A stretch of 64,000 nucleotides of DNA, taken from contig NZ_JAFCMB010000014.1 in the NCBI RefSeq assembly GCF_018130145.1, forward strand, positions 62,001-126,000. Direction: 5' to 3'. Of this stretch, positions 16,667-26,072 are shown piece by piece (within the stretch, counting starts at the first letter, position 1; each line of letters opens with the position of its first letter). Origin of the DNA: Bradyrhizobium sp. AUGA SZCCT0176. GTDB taxonomy: Bacteria > Pseudomonadota > Alphaproteobacteria > Rhizobiales > Xanthobacteraceae. A program made the translations under genes and the position numbers. The notes beneath the pieces were generated by a model, which saw only the letters and a program-made list of their open reading frames with translations, made no database searches and was not told where the DNA came from.

Positions 16667-19476
16667 TCGCGGGCCTGCCGCTCTCTTTTGCACAACCGCT
16701 GCTGCTGCTGGGCCTGTTGTCTCTTCCAGTGCTGTGGTGGCTGCTGCGCGTGATGCCGCCGCGTCCGAGGCGGATCGAGTTTCCGCCGACGCGGTTGCTG
16801 TTCGACATCAAGCCCAAGGAAGAAACCCCGTCGCGGACGCCGTGGTGGCTGACGCTGTTGCGCCTGACCGCAGCAGCCCTGGTGATCCTCGCCGCCGCGG
16901 GTCCGATCTGGAATCCGCAGACCGCCGCCGGCGGCAGCAGGGCGCCGCTGGTGATCCTGCTCGATGACGGCTGGAGCGCGGCCTCGAGCTGGGAAACGAG
17001 GATCAAGGCCGCCGACGAATTGATCGCCAATGCCGACAACGACCGCCGCGGCGTCGCGCTGGTACCATTGTCCGAACCGGCGCGCGACGTCACGCTGATG
17101 CCGGGCGGCACGGCCCGCGTCGCACTGCGCCAGCTGGCGCCAAAGCCCTATTCGATCGATCGCGTCGAAACGCTCGCCGCACTCGACCGCTTCCTCAAGA
17201 CCACCGGCGATGCCGAACTCGCCTGGCTATCCGACGGCGTCGATACCGGACGCGGCGCCGAATTTTTGGAGGCGCTGGCCAAGACGGTCGGCGATCGCAC
17301 GCTGACGATCTATGAAGGCGGCGCAGCCTCAGCCCTGGCGCTGGTCGCCGCCGAAAACGCCGCGGCGAAGATGACGGTGAAAGTATTGCGCACCAACAGC
17401 GGCATTGCCGCCGGCGTGGTGCGTGCGATCGACGCCAAGGGTTCGCCGATCGGTGAAGCCCGTTACGCGTTCGGACCGCAGGACCGCGAAGCCGAAGCCG
17501 CGTTCGAACTGCCGGTCGAGTTGCGCAACGACATCTCGCGGCTGGAAATTGCCGGCGAGCGATCCGCCGGCGCCGTGCAGCTGCTCGACAAGCGATGGCG
17601 ACGGCGCGCGATCGGCGTCGTCACGGGCGCCACCAGCGACACCGCGCAGCCGCTGCTCGCCTCGACCTTCTATCTCACCCGCGCGCTGTCGCCGTTCGCC
17701 GACGTGCGGCTCGGCGACCGCGGCGCACCGCAGCAGGTGATCGGACAGTTTCTCGATCAACGGCTGCCGATGATCGTGCTGGCTGATGTCGGCACGCTGT
17801 CACCGGAAATCCGCGAACGCCTCAACGCCTGGATCGACCAGGGCGGCGTGCTGGTGCGTTTCGCAGGTCCCCGCCTCGCTCAGGCCGATGACGATCTGGT
17901 GCCGGTCAAACTGCGCCGCGGCGGCCGCAGCCTTGGCGGCAGCCTGACCTGGGAAAAGCCACAGCATATGGCCTCGTTCGCCGCCGACGGCCCGTTCGCG
18001 GGCTTGCAGGTACCGAAGGACGTCACCGTCAACCGCCAGGTTCTGGCTGAACCAGATGCCGTGCTGGCAACCAAGAGCTGGGCTTCGCTGGAAGACGGCA
18101 CGCCGCTGGTGACCGGCGAACATCGCGGCAAGGGCATCCTCAGCCTGTTCCATGTCGGCGCCGACTCGCGCTGGTCCGACCTGCCGATGTCCGGCAGCTT
18201 CGTCGAGATGCTGCGTCGGCTGGTCGATACGTCCGGCTACACGCAAAAGCCGGGTGCGGGCGTCGCCGGCGAAGCGACCAATGTCGAGACCGTGGCGCCG
18301 CTGCGCACGCTCGATGGCTTTGGCGCATTCGGCCCGCCGCCCTCCACCGCCAAGCCGATGCCGGCCGATTATCGCGACCGCGCCACCGCGGATCATCCGC
18401 CGGGTTTCTATGGCGCGGCCGAAGGTCCGATCGCCGTCAACACGCTGGCCTCAGCCGATCGTATCGCAGCACTCGACACGACGTCCCTGCGCGCCCGGCG
18501 CGCCAGCTACACCAACGCCGAACCGCGCGATCTGCGCGGCATCCTGTTGTCGTCATCGCTGGCGCTGTTCCTGATCGATGCGATCGTGGTTGCCATGCTC
18601 GGCGCGGGACTTGCCGCGCTGTGGCGGCGGCGTGCTGCGCCCGCAGCATTGGTGTTGGCGATGATCCTGGCCGCGACGTCGATCGCGCCCGCCCCGCTCC
18701 GCGCCGCCGACAATGACGATTTTGCGATCAAGTCGGTCTCGCAGACGCGCCTCGCTTATGTCGTCACCGGCAATGCCGACGTCGACTCCATCGTCAAGTC
18801 AGGCATGTCGGGACTGACGTTGTTTCTCGCCCAGCGCACCGCGCTGGAAGCCGGCGACCCCGTCGGCATCGATCCCGCGCGCGACGAGCTGGCGTTCTTC
18901 CCGCTGATCTACTGGCCGGTGGTACCGGGGGCGCCGAAACCGCCGCAGGACGCCATCAACCGCATCGACGCCTATATGAAGCAAGGCGGCACGGTCGTGT
19001 TCGACACCCGCGACGCCATCGAGGCGCCGCCGGGCGAGAACGGCGCATCGCAGACGCCGGGCATGCGCACCTTGCGCGAGATTCTCTCCTCGCTCGATGT
19101 GCCCGAGCTCGAGCCGGTGCCACGCGAGCACGTGCTGACCAAGACGTTTTATCTGCTGCGGGATTTTCCGGGCCGGTTCAACTCGGGCCAGACCTGGGTC
19201 GAAACCCTGCCGCGCGAGGATGACGACGAAGCCGCATCGCGGCCCGCGCGCGGCGGCGACGGCGTCTCGCCGATCATCATCACCTCGAACGATCTTGCGG
19301 GGGCCTGGGCGATCCGTCCCGACGGCCAGCCGATGCTGCCGCTGACGCCGAGCGAGCCGCGCCAGCGCGAATTCGCCTTCCGCGCCGGCGTCAACATCGT
19401 GATGTACACGCTGACCGGCAACTACAAGGCCGACCAGGTGCACGCGCCTGCCCTCATCGAACGGCTGGGGCAATAA
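16663..19476 (+). CDS. Large membrane protein with BatA-like N terminus and DUF4159
   Basis: A 937-residue protein. Residues about 1-80 hold two membrane helices with a BatA-type signature (FAQPLLLLGLLSLPVLWWLL and FPPTRLLFDI). The middle is a large extracytoplasmic region with VWA/amidotransferase-like folds. Helices near 620-690 come before the C-terminal DUF4159 domain (about 700-937), which has FFPLIYWPVVPGAPKPPQDA. Third gene of the MoxR operon, four bases from the next start. Role unknown. Confidence 0.85.
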   Translation: MIAGLPLSFAQPLLLLGLLSLPVLWWLLRVMPPRPRRIEFPPTRLLFDIKPKEETPSRTPWWLTLLRLTAAALVILAAAGPIWNPQTAAGGSRAPLVILLDDGWSAASSWETRIKAADELIANADNDRRGVALVPLSEPARDVTLMPGGTARVALRQLAPKPYSIDRVETLAALDRFLKTTGDAELAWLSDGVDTGRGAEFLEALAKTVGDRTLTIYEGGAASALALVAAENAAAKMTVKVLRTNSGIAAGVVRAIDAKGSPIGEARYAFGPQDREAEAAFELPVELRNDISRLEIAGERSAGAVQLLDKRWRRRAIGVVTGATSDTAQPLLASTFYLTRALSPFADVRLGDRGAPQQVIGQFLDQRLPMIVLADVGTLSPEIRERLNAWIDQGGVLVRFAGPRLAQADDDLVPVKLRRGGRSLGGSLTWEKPQHMASFAADGPFAGLQVPKDVTVNRQVLAEPDAVLATKSWASLEDGTPLVTGEHRGKGILSLFHVGADSRWSDLPMSGSFVEMLRRLVDTSGYTQKPGAGVAGEATNVETVAPLRTLDGFGAFGPPPSTAKPMPADYRDRATADHPPGFYGAAEGPIAVNTLASADRIAALDTTSLRARRASYTNAEPRDLRGILLSSSLALFLIDAIVVAMLGAGLAALWRRRAAPAALVLAMILAATSIAPAPLRAADNDDFAIKSVSQTRLAYVVTGNADVDSIVKSGMSGLTLFLAQRTALEAGDPVGIDPARDELAFFPLIYWPVVPGAPKPPQDAINRIDAYMKQGGTVVFDTRDAIEAPPGENGASQTPGMRTLREILSSLDVPELEPVPREHVLTKTFYLLRDFPGRFNSGQTWVETLPREDDDEAASRPARGGDGVSPIIITSNDLAGAWAIRPDGQPMLPLTPSEPRQREFAFRAGVNIVMYTLTGNYKADQVHAPALIERLGQ

Positions 19477-19480
19477 CGGC

Positions 19481-21544
19481 ATGCAGTACGGCATCGCGTT
19501 CACCCCCCTCGTCCCCAGCCTCGTGCTGTGGATCGCGCTGGCCGCGATCGTCGCGATATCCGTGCTGCTGCTGATCGGCCGCGCGCGGGGCGCAGCCGTG
19601 CGCGTCACCGCGCTGGCGCTGATCTTGCTCGCGCTCGCCAACCCTTCCTTCACCCGCGAAGACCGTGAGCCGTTGTCGTCGGTGGCCGCCGTGGTCATCG
19701 ACAAGAGCCCGAGCCAGAATTTTGGCACGCGCAACGAGGAGACAGTGAAGGCGCAGGAAGCGCTGGTCGACAGCCTCAAGAAGGTCAAGGGACTGGAAGT
19801 GCGCGTCGTCGATGCCGGACAGGCCGACGGCGAAACCGACGGCACCAAACTGTTCGGCGCGTTGTCGTCGGCGCTGGCGGATGTTCCCGTCGATCGCGTC
19901 GCCGGCGCCTTCCTGATCACCGACGGCCGCGTCCATGACATTCCCGCCAACGCCGCGGCGCTCGGCTTCCAGGCGCCGGTGCATGCGCTGGTCACCGGCC
20001 GCAAGGACGAACGCGACCGCCGCGTCGCGATTTCTGCTGCGCCAAGATTTGGCATCGTCGGCCAGCCCCAGACCATCACCTACCGGCTGGACGACCAGGG
20101 CGTCACCGGCCAGCGCGCCAGGATTGTGGTGCGCCGCGACGGCGAGGTGATCAACGAACGCACGTTGCAGAGCGGCCAGACCGCCAATGTCGAGATCGAC
20201 ATCAAGCATGCCGGTCCCAATATCGTCGAGATCGAAGCCTCGCCGCTGGAAAACGAGCTGACGCTGGTCAACAACCGCGCCGTGGTCGCGATCGACGGCG
20301 TGCGCGACAAATTGCGCGTGCTGCTGGTATCGGGCGAGCCGCATTCCGGCGAACGCACCTGGCGCAACCTTTTGAAGTCCGACGCCAGCGTCGACCTCGT
20401 GCATTTCACCATTCTTCGCCCACCGGAGAAGCAGGACGGTACGCCGATCAACGAGCTGTCGCTGATCGCTTTCCCGACCCGTGAATTGTTCCAGCAGAAG
20501 ATCAACGAGTTCCAGTTGATCATCTTCGACCGCTACGCCCGCCAGGGCGTGCTGCCGATTCCCTATTTCGAGAATATGGCGCGCTATGTGCGTGCCGGCG
20601 GCGCGGTGCTGGTATCCGCCGGACCGGACTACGCCTCGACCAGCAGCATCTGGCGCACGCCTTTGGATTCGGTGCTGCCGGCCGAACCCGTCGGCGTCTC
20701 CGAGAAGCCGTTTTATGCACGTCTGAGCGACATCGGCAAACGTCATCCGGTCACGCGCGGCCTCGAAGGCTCCGCCAACGAACCGCCGCGCTGGAGCCGG
20801 TTTTTCCGCACCGTGGAAACGCGCAATGCCATCACGCCGCCGGTCATGACCGGCGCCGACGGCAAGCCGCTGCTGCTGCTGTCGCGTTTCGGCGAGGGCC
20901 GCGTCGCGCTGCTGCTGTCTGACCATATCTGGCTGTGGGCGCGCGGCTATGAAGGCGGCGGCCCGCATCTCGATCTGTTGCGGCGGATGTCGCATTGGCT
21001 GATGAAGCAACCTGATCTGGATGAAGAAGCACTGCGCCTGCAGATCCAGGGCAAGGACCTCGTGGTGTTGCGGCAGACCATGGCCGACAACGTCGCACCC
21101 GTAACGGTGACCTCGCCGAGCGGCGCCACGCGCGAATTGACGCTGAGCGCGAGCGATCCCGGCACCTGGCGTTCGACCATACCGGCGAGCGAACTCGGCC
21201 TGTGGCAGGCGACCGACGGCACGCTGAAGGCGCTGATCAATGTCGGGCCGACCAACCCGAGGGAATTTTCCGAAGTCACTTCGACGATCGAAATGCTCAA
21301 GCCGCTGGCGCAAGCGACCGGCGGCGACGCTCGACGCGTGGTCGACGGGTCAAGCATCGACCTGCCCCGCATCGTGCCGGTGCGCTCCACCAGCATCTTC
21401 CGCGGCGACGGCTGGATGGGCGTGAAGATGCGCGACGCCAGCGTCGTCAAGGGCGTCGGCGTGCTGCCGATGTTCGCGGGCCTGATCGGCCTGCTGCTGC
21501 TGCTCGGCGCCTTCGCAGCCACCTGGGTCCGCGAGGGGCGCTAG
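19481..21544 (+). CDS. Uncharacterised membrane protein of the MoxR locus (glutamine-amidotransferase-like)
   Basis: A 687-residue protein with two N-terminal helices (about 9-48), a periplasm-facing body and one C-terminal helix (GVLPMFAGLIGLLLLLGAFA) before the end. Inside are a VWA-like strand (AAVVIDKSPSQNF) and a class I amidotransferase-like region around FQLIIFDRYARQGVLPIPYF and GGAVLVSAGPDYAS. No complete catalytic triad is obvious. It belongs to the operon by spacing (4 bp) and probably forms a membrane assembly with the preceding DUF4159 protein. Confidence 0.8.
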   Translation: MQYGIAFTPLVPSLVLWIALAAIVAISVLLLIGRARGAAVRVTALALILLALANPSFTREDREPLSSVAAVVIDKSPSQNFGTRNEETVKAQEALVDSLKKVKGLEVRVVDAGQADGETDGTKLFGALSSALADVPVDRVAGAFLITDGRVHDIPANAAALGFQAPVHALVTGRKDERDRRVAISAAPRFGIVGQPQTITYRLDDQGVTGQRARIVVRRDGEVINERTLQSGQTANVEIDIKHAGPNIVEIEASPLENELTLVNNRAVVAIDGVRDKLRVLLVSGEPHSGERTWRNLLKSDASVDLVHFTILRPPEKQDGTPINELSLIAFPTRELFQQKINEFQLIIFDRYARQGVLPIPYFENMARYVRAGGAVLVSAGPDYASTSSIWRTPLDSVLPAEPVGVSEKPFYARLSDIGKRHPVTRGLEGSANEPPRWSRFFRTVETRNAITPPVMTGADGKPLLLLSRFGEGRVALLLSDHIWLWARGYEGGGPHLDLLRRMSHWLMKQPDLDEEALRLQIQGKDLVVLRQTMADNVAPVTVTSPSGATRELTLSASDPGTWRSTIPASELGLWQATDGTLKALINVGPTNPREFSEVTSTIEMLKPLAQATGGDARRVVDGSSIDLPRIVPVRSTSIFRGDGWMGVKMRDASVVKGVGVLPMFAGLIGLLLLLGAFAATWVREGR

Positions 21545-21562
21545 GCGCGGCTGCATAAAAAG

Positions 21563-22771
21563 CTATGCGGCCTCATCGGCACGTCGCCATCTGGGGAAAG
21601 GATCGGGCAGACTAGCCCATTCCTCGATGTGCATGCCGGACTTTCCTGGAACAAGACATGCGTCAAGGCGCGCCGTGATGGCATCCTGGTCCATGGCGGT
21701 GCCGATGAAGACGATCTCCTGCCGGCGATCGCCGTACAGTTCGTTCCAGCTCTTCTTGAGCGACTGCCGCCAGAACGGATCGTCCGGCCAGCGGTCAGCC
21801 GGCACGTTGGCCCACCAAAATCCCAGGCCTTCGGTTCGGACAATCGCGCCGGCCTGACTTAATTCACCCAGCCATTGCGGACGCGTGGCGATCCAGAAAT
21901 GGCCCTTTGCCCGGATGACTCCAGTCCAGCTTTCCCTCAGGAACTGATGGAACTTCGCCGGCTCGAACGGTCGACGCGCACGATAGACGAAGCTGCCGAC
22001 GCCGTATTGTTCGGTCTCCGGCGTATGGTCGGCAAAGCCATACAGCTCCTTGAACCAGAGCGGATGTTGTTGCGCCCGCTCGAAATCGAAACGCCCGGTG
22101 TTGAGAATGCGCTCGAAGGGCGCATTGGCAAAATTGGTCTCCACGATGTCGGCTGTGGGGTTCAACGCGCGGATGATTTTGCGAGCGGCCTCCAACTGTT
22201 CATTGGAAGCATCATCGATCTTGTTGAGCACCACCACATCGGCGAATTCGATCTGCTCAACCAGTAGATCCACCATCGTCCGCTTGTCGTCAGCACCGAG
22301 CGACTCGCCGCGATCCCGAATGAAGTCGGTCGAGGAATAATCGCGCAGCAGGTTTACCGCATCGACCACCGTCACCATGGTGTCGAGCACCGCCACGTCG
22401 GAAAGACTGTCGCCTTCCTCGGTGCGGAAATCGAACGTCGCCGCGACGGGAAGGGGTTCCGAAATGCCGGTCGATTCGATCAGGAGGTAGTCGAACCGAT
22501 CGCTCTCGGCGAGCGCGCGAACTTCCTTCAAGAGATCGTCCCGCAGCGTGCAGCAAATGCACCCGTTGGTCATTTCGACCAGCTTTTCATCCGTCCGCGA
22601 CAGGTTCGCACCGCCATCGCGTACGAGGTCGGCGTCGATGTTGACCTCGCTCATGTCGTTCACAATCACCGCCACTTTCAGGCCATGACGGTTGTTCAGC
22701 ACATGGTTCAGCAAAGTTGTCTTTCCAGCCCCGAGGAAGCCGGACAAGACCGTGACGGGGAGTTTTCGCAT
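21563..22771 (-). CDS. COG0523 (CobW/ZigA-like) GTPase, likely zinc metallochaperone
   Basis: A 402-residue G3E GTPase. Walker A is LSGFLGAGKTTLLNHVLN, the metal-binding CxCC is NGCICCTLRDDLLKEV, and NKID is at VVLNKIDDASNEQ. The C-terminal CobW_C domain contains GHFWIATRPQWLGELS. With a Zur-like palindrome about 75 bp upstream it fits the zinc-starvation subgroup that hands zinc to priority enzymes. I start at ATG 22771 (MRKLPVTVL) rather than the TTG three codons upstream. Convergent with the MoxR operon. Confidence 0.9.
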   Translation of the reverse strand: MRKLPVTVLSGFLGAGKTTLLNHVLNNRHGLKVAVIVNDMSEVNIDADLVRDGGANLSRTDEKLVEMTNGCICCTLRDDLLKEVRALAESDRFDYLLIESTGISEPLPVAATFDFRTEEGDSLSDVAVLDTMVTVVDAVNLLRDYSSTDFIRDRGESLGADDKRTMVDLLVEQIEFADVVVLNKIDDASNEQLEAARKIIRALNPTADIVETNFANAPFERILNTGRFDFERAQQHPLWFKELYGFADHTPETEQYGVGSFVYRARRPFEPAKFHQFLRESWTGVIRAKGHFWIATRPQWLGELSQAGAIVRTEGLGFWWANVPADRWPDDPFWRQSLKKSWNELYGDRRQEIVFIGTAMDQDAITARLDACLVPGKSGMHIEEWASLPDPFPRWRRADEAA

Positions 22772-22844
22772 CGAGGTCAAAGAGCCTGTTCAGTTCACGG
22801 AATCCCAAACTAGGACGGCGAGGCATGGGATGATCCGTATCTAT

Positions 22845-22862
22845 GTAATGTTATAACATAAC
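22845..22862 (-). promoter_or_regulatory. Zur-type operator in front of the COG0523 GTPase
   Basis: GTAATGTTATAACATAAC contains the perfect 12-bp palindrome ATGTTATAACAT (22848-22859). It matches the alphaproteobacterial Zur box pattern and lies about 75 bp upstream of the GTPase gene. Confidence 0.75.
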
Positions 22863-23026
22863 AATCTGAACGCGGTTCGGCTGTCAACCAGGAAACTTGA
22901 GGGACGCCAGGTGCGCCCAATCGACGATGATCAGCTCGACCCGCATACCGTTGCGTGAATCACACACACGCTTTGAATTGCGCCGGCACCCGGATCGAGC
23001 ACGGTTGACCCCGCAGACCACCGCTG

Positions 23027-23043
23027 ATGTTATAATATTACAT
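23027..23043 (+). promoter_or_regulatory. Zur-type operator in front of the DUF2946/TonB receptor genes
   Basis: ATGTTATAATATTACAT is a 17-bp imperfect palindrome of the same type as the one at 22845-22862, about 50 bp upstream of the gene starting at 23093. Confidence 0.72.
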
Positions 23044-23092
23044 TGGGACGGCCGAGACACCTTGGCCGGCCTGGGACAAGGCCTCCATCGTC

Positions 23093-23503
23093 GTGAAGTG
23101 GTTCCGGAATAACGTCAAACACGGCTCGCGGCTGGCGCTGCTCGCGCTCGCGATCCAGTTTGCGCTGTCGTTCGGGCATTTCCACCCGGTCGCGGCCGCG
23201 CCTGCGATCGCGTCCAGCCTGACGCAGGTGGATCTCGATCATGCGCAGATCCCCGCCGTACCGGAGGCGGCAGGCCAGGCCGCCCAGGCGCAGCCACCGT
23301 CCAGTCACGACACCGATCATCCGGCTGAGGCCTGCGCGATCTGCGCCGTCATTTCGCTGGCCAACAACCTCGTATTCCCGGCACCGCCGCTGTTGCTGCT
23401 GCCGCAGGCTATCGAACTTCTGTACCTGACGACCGACGCCGAATTCGCGCATCTGAGTTCGGTCCGCTCGCCGTTCCAGTCCCGCGCCCCTCCCGCCTCC
23501 TGA
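23093..23503 (+). CDS. DUF2946-like small exported protein
   Basis: A 136-residue protein from a GTG start. It has an N-terminal signal-anchor (about 11-36, RLALLALAIQFALSFGHFH), a His/Pro-rich middle (HDTDHPAEACAICAVISLAN) with a CxxC, and a C-terminal FQSRAPPAS. This layout is that of DUF2946, often encoded beside TonB-dependent receptors for metals. The His and Cys residues could bind zinc; that is inference. Followed after 108 bp by the receptor gene and preceded by a Zur box. Confidence 0.75.
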   Translation: MKWFRNNVKHGSRLALLALAIQFALSFGHFHPVAAAPAIASSLTQVDLDHAQIPAVPEAAGQAAQAQPPSSHDTDHPAEACAICAVISLANNLVFPAPPLLLLPQAIELLYLTTDAEFAHLSSVRSPFQSRAPPAS

Positions 23504-23611
23504 ACATCGATTGACTGATGCGCCCGAACGGGATCGCCGCGTGACACGTGGCCGATCCGCCAAGGGATAATCGAATCGATCCGTCGCTTGACGGAATCAG
23601 GATCGGGACAA

Positions 23612-25990
23612 ATGACATTCACTAAAAGACGAGCGTTCCACATCGGTGGCGCAAGCTGGCTATTCCTTTGCGCGGTCGGCAGCGGCGCGATGGCCCAGGA
23701 CGCGGCTTCGCCATCCTCCTCGACACAACTGCCGGAAATCACCGTGACGGCGCCAAGCCCGATCGTGCGGAGAAACGTGACCCCGGCGCGAAAGCCGGCG
23801 CGCGTCGCCCGCGGCGTGCCCGGCCGCAATCGCGAGCGCGATAACGAGCCGCAACCGGTCCCCGTCGCCGCCACGCCCCAACAGGGCGTGCTGCCGGTCG
23901 TGACTGATCAGTTCGCAACCGTCACCGTCATGCCCAACGAGGAAATCCGCCGGCAGGGCGGTGGCACGCTCGGCGATCTCCTGTTCTCCAAGCCCGGGAT
24001 CACCGGCTCGAGCTTTGCACCCGGAGCGTCAAGCCGGCCGATCATCAGGGGCCTCGACGTCAATCGCGTCGGCATCGTCGAGAACGGGATCGGCAGCAAC
24101 GGCGCTTCGGACCTCGGCGAAGATCACTTCGTGCCGATCGATCCGCTTTCGACCAATCAGATCGAGGTCATCCGCGGTCCGGCAACCCTGCGTTACGGGT
24201 CCACGGCGATCGGCGGCGTTGTCAGCGCCACCAACAACCGCATTCCGGACGCCTTGCCCACCTGCGCGGCCCCCCCGTTTCAGACCTATGGGCTTCCGGT
24301 GAAGGCCCCGCTCGCCAATGCCGCATCGCCGGGGTGCCTGAACGTCGAGACCCGCACCGCGGTCAATTCGGTCGATCGCGGCGTCGAAGGCGGCATTCTG
24401 CTCGACGCCGGCGGCGGCAATTTCGCCATTCATGCCGACGCCTACGGACGAAAGTCGGGCGATTACAGCATTCCGAGCTATCCTTATCTGTTCGACCAGA
24501 CCCGGCCGGTCGATGGACGCCAGCCGAATTCCTCGGCGCAGGCCACCGGCGCATCGATCGGCGGTTCGTATTTCTTCCATGGCGGATTCATCGGAGCGGC
24601 CGTCACGCAGAACGACACGCTCTATCACATACCCGGCATCGACGGCGCCGATCACCAGACCCGGATCGACGCACGTCAAACCAAATTCACGACCAAGGGC
24701 GAATACCGGCCGGACGCGGCGGCAATCGATGCGGTGCGTTTCTGGGCGGGCGCCACCGACTATAAGCACAATGAGATCGGCCTCGCCGACCCCGCCGATC
24801 TGACGACGCTTGGCGTGCGCCAGACCTTCACCAACAAGGAGCAGGAAGGCCGCGTCGAGGTACAGTTGGCACCGTTCAACGTCCGCTTCGCCGCCCTCAC
24901 CACGGCTGTCGGCATCCAGGCGTCGCATCAGGAACTCACAGCACCGAGCCCGGATGATATCGGCAGTCCAGTGAACGGCTTGTGGGATCCCAACAAGAAC
25001 ACCAAGGTCGCCGGATACATCTTCAACGAGCTGAAATTCAGCGATGCGACAAAGGCGCAGATTGCCGGGCGTATCGAGCACGCCAACCTGACTGGAACGA
25101 CGCCGGCTTTCATTCCCGATGAGTTCGACCTCAACGTCGATCCCGGTGCCATTGGCCCCGCCACGCCGCGCAACCTCAACTTCGCGCCGAAGAGCGGGAG
25201 TATCGGCCTGATCCAGAATCTTCCATGGAATCTGGTTGCGAGCATCACCGGCCAATATGTCGAGCGCGCCCCCAAACCCGCGGAGCTGTTTTCACGCGGC
25301 GGTCACGATGCGACCGTCACATTCGATATCGGCAATCCCAATCTGGGTATCGAGACCGCGAAATCCGTCGAAGTCGGTCTGCGACGGGCAACAGGCCCCT
25401 TGCGATTTGAAATCACCGGCTATTACACCAAGTTCAACGGCTTCATCTATCGGCGGCTGACCGGCAACACCTGCGAAGACGGTGTGTGCCAGGCGGGCCC
25501 GGGCCTCGAACTCAACCAGGCGATCTACTCCCAGCGCGACGCCACCTTCCGCGGCGGCGAATTCCAGTTTCAGTACGATGTGCTGCCGGTCTGGAACGGT
25601 CTGTTCGGAATCGAGGGGCAATACGATATTGTCCGCGCGACCTTCGAGGACGGGACCAACGTACCGCGTATTCCGCCGCAGCGGCTCGGAGGCGGCCTGT
25701 TCTATCGCGACGCCAATTGGTTGATGCGGGTCAATCTGCTGCACGCCTTCGCGCAGAACGATATCGCCGTGATCGGCGAGACGCCGACGGCGGGATATAA
25801 TCTGTTGAAGGCCGAGGTCAGTTACAGGACCAAGCTCGATGCGTCCTGGTTCGGCGCGCGGGAAATGACGGTTGGCCTCGTCGGCAACAACCTGTTGAAC
25901 GAAAACATCCGCAACTCGGTGTCCTACTCCAAGGACGAAGTCCTGATGCCGGGCATCGGGGTGCGGGCGTTTGCGAATTTGAAGTTCTAG
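23612..25990 (+). CDS. TonB-dependent outer-membrane receptor, probably for zinc
   Basis: A 792-residue receptor. The N-terminal signal peptide ends near GSGAMAQDAA; a TonB-box-like LPEITVTAP follows, then a plug domain (GGGTLGDLLFSKPGITGSSF, SRPIIRGLDVNRVGIVENGI) and a barrel ending in Phe (GVRAFANLKF). An Arg/Pro-rich linker lies between signal and plug. Similarity to ZnuD-type receptors plus the upstream Zur box supports zinc or zincophore uptake, but iron or another metal cannot be excluded. I start at the ATG at 23612; the TTG at 23588 is a weaker option. Confidence 0.87.
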   Translation: MTFTKRRAFHIGGASWLFLCAVGSGAMAQDAASPSSSTQLPEITVTAPSPIVRRNVTPARKPARVARGVPGRNRERDNEPQPVPVAATPQQGVLPVVTDQFATVTVMPNEEIRRQGGGTLGDLLFSKPGITGSSFAPGASSRPIIRGLDVNRVGIVENGIGSNGASDLGEDHFVPIDPLSTNQIEVIRGPATLRYGSTAIGGVVSATNNRIPDALPTCAAPPFQTYGLPVKAPLANAASPGCLNVETRTAVNSVDRGVEGGILLDAGGGNFAIHADAYGRKSGDYSIPSYPYLFDQTRPVDGRQPNSSAQATGASIGGSYFFHGGFIGAAVTQNDTLYHIPGIDGADHQTRIDARQTKFTTKGEYRPDAAAIDAVRFWAGATDYKHNEIGLADPADLTTLGVRQTFTNKEQEGRVEVQLAPFNVRFAALTTAVGIQASHQELTAPSPDDIGSPVNGLWDPNKNTKVAGYIFNELKFSDATKAQIAGRIEHANLTGTTPAFIPDEFDLNVDPGAIGPATPRNLNFAPKSGSIGLIQNLPWNLVASITGQYVERAPKPAELFSRGGHDATVTFDIGNPNLGIETAKSVEVGLRRATGPLRFEITGYYTKFNGFIYRRLTGNTCEDGVCQAGPGLELNQAIYSQRDATFRGGEFQFQYDVLPVWNGLFGIEGQYDIVRATFEDGTNVPRIPPQRLGGGLFYRDANWLMRVNLLHAFAQNDIAVIGETPTAGYNLLKAEVSYRTKLDASWFGAREMTVGLVGNNLLNENIRNSVSYSKDEVLMPGIGVRAFANLKF

Positions 25991-26072
25991 TCTGGCGGCC
26001 GAAACGGGAAGCGAAGCAGCTCAGGATGTGAAATCCGGGCTGCGCCCAACCCGAGAACGAACAACCGGCCCC

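Noticed and set aside
19454..21313. Minus-strand open frame of 619 codons in the MoxR locus
   Set aside because: It is antisense to the membrane protein at 19481-21544 and its translation is Arg/His/Gln-rich, typical of a GC-driven shadow.
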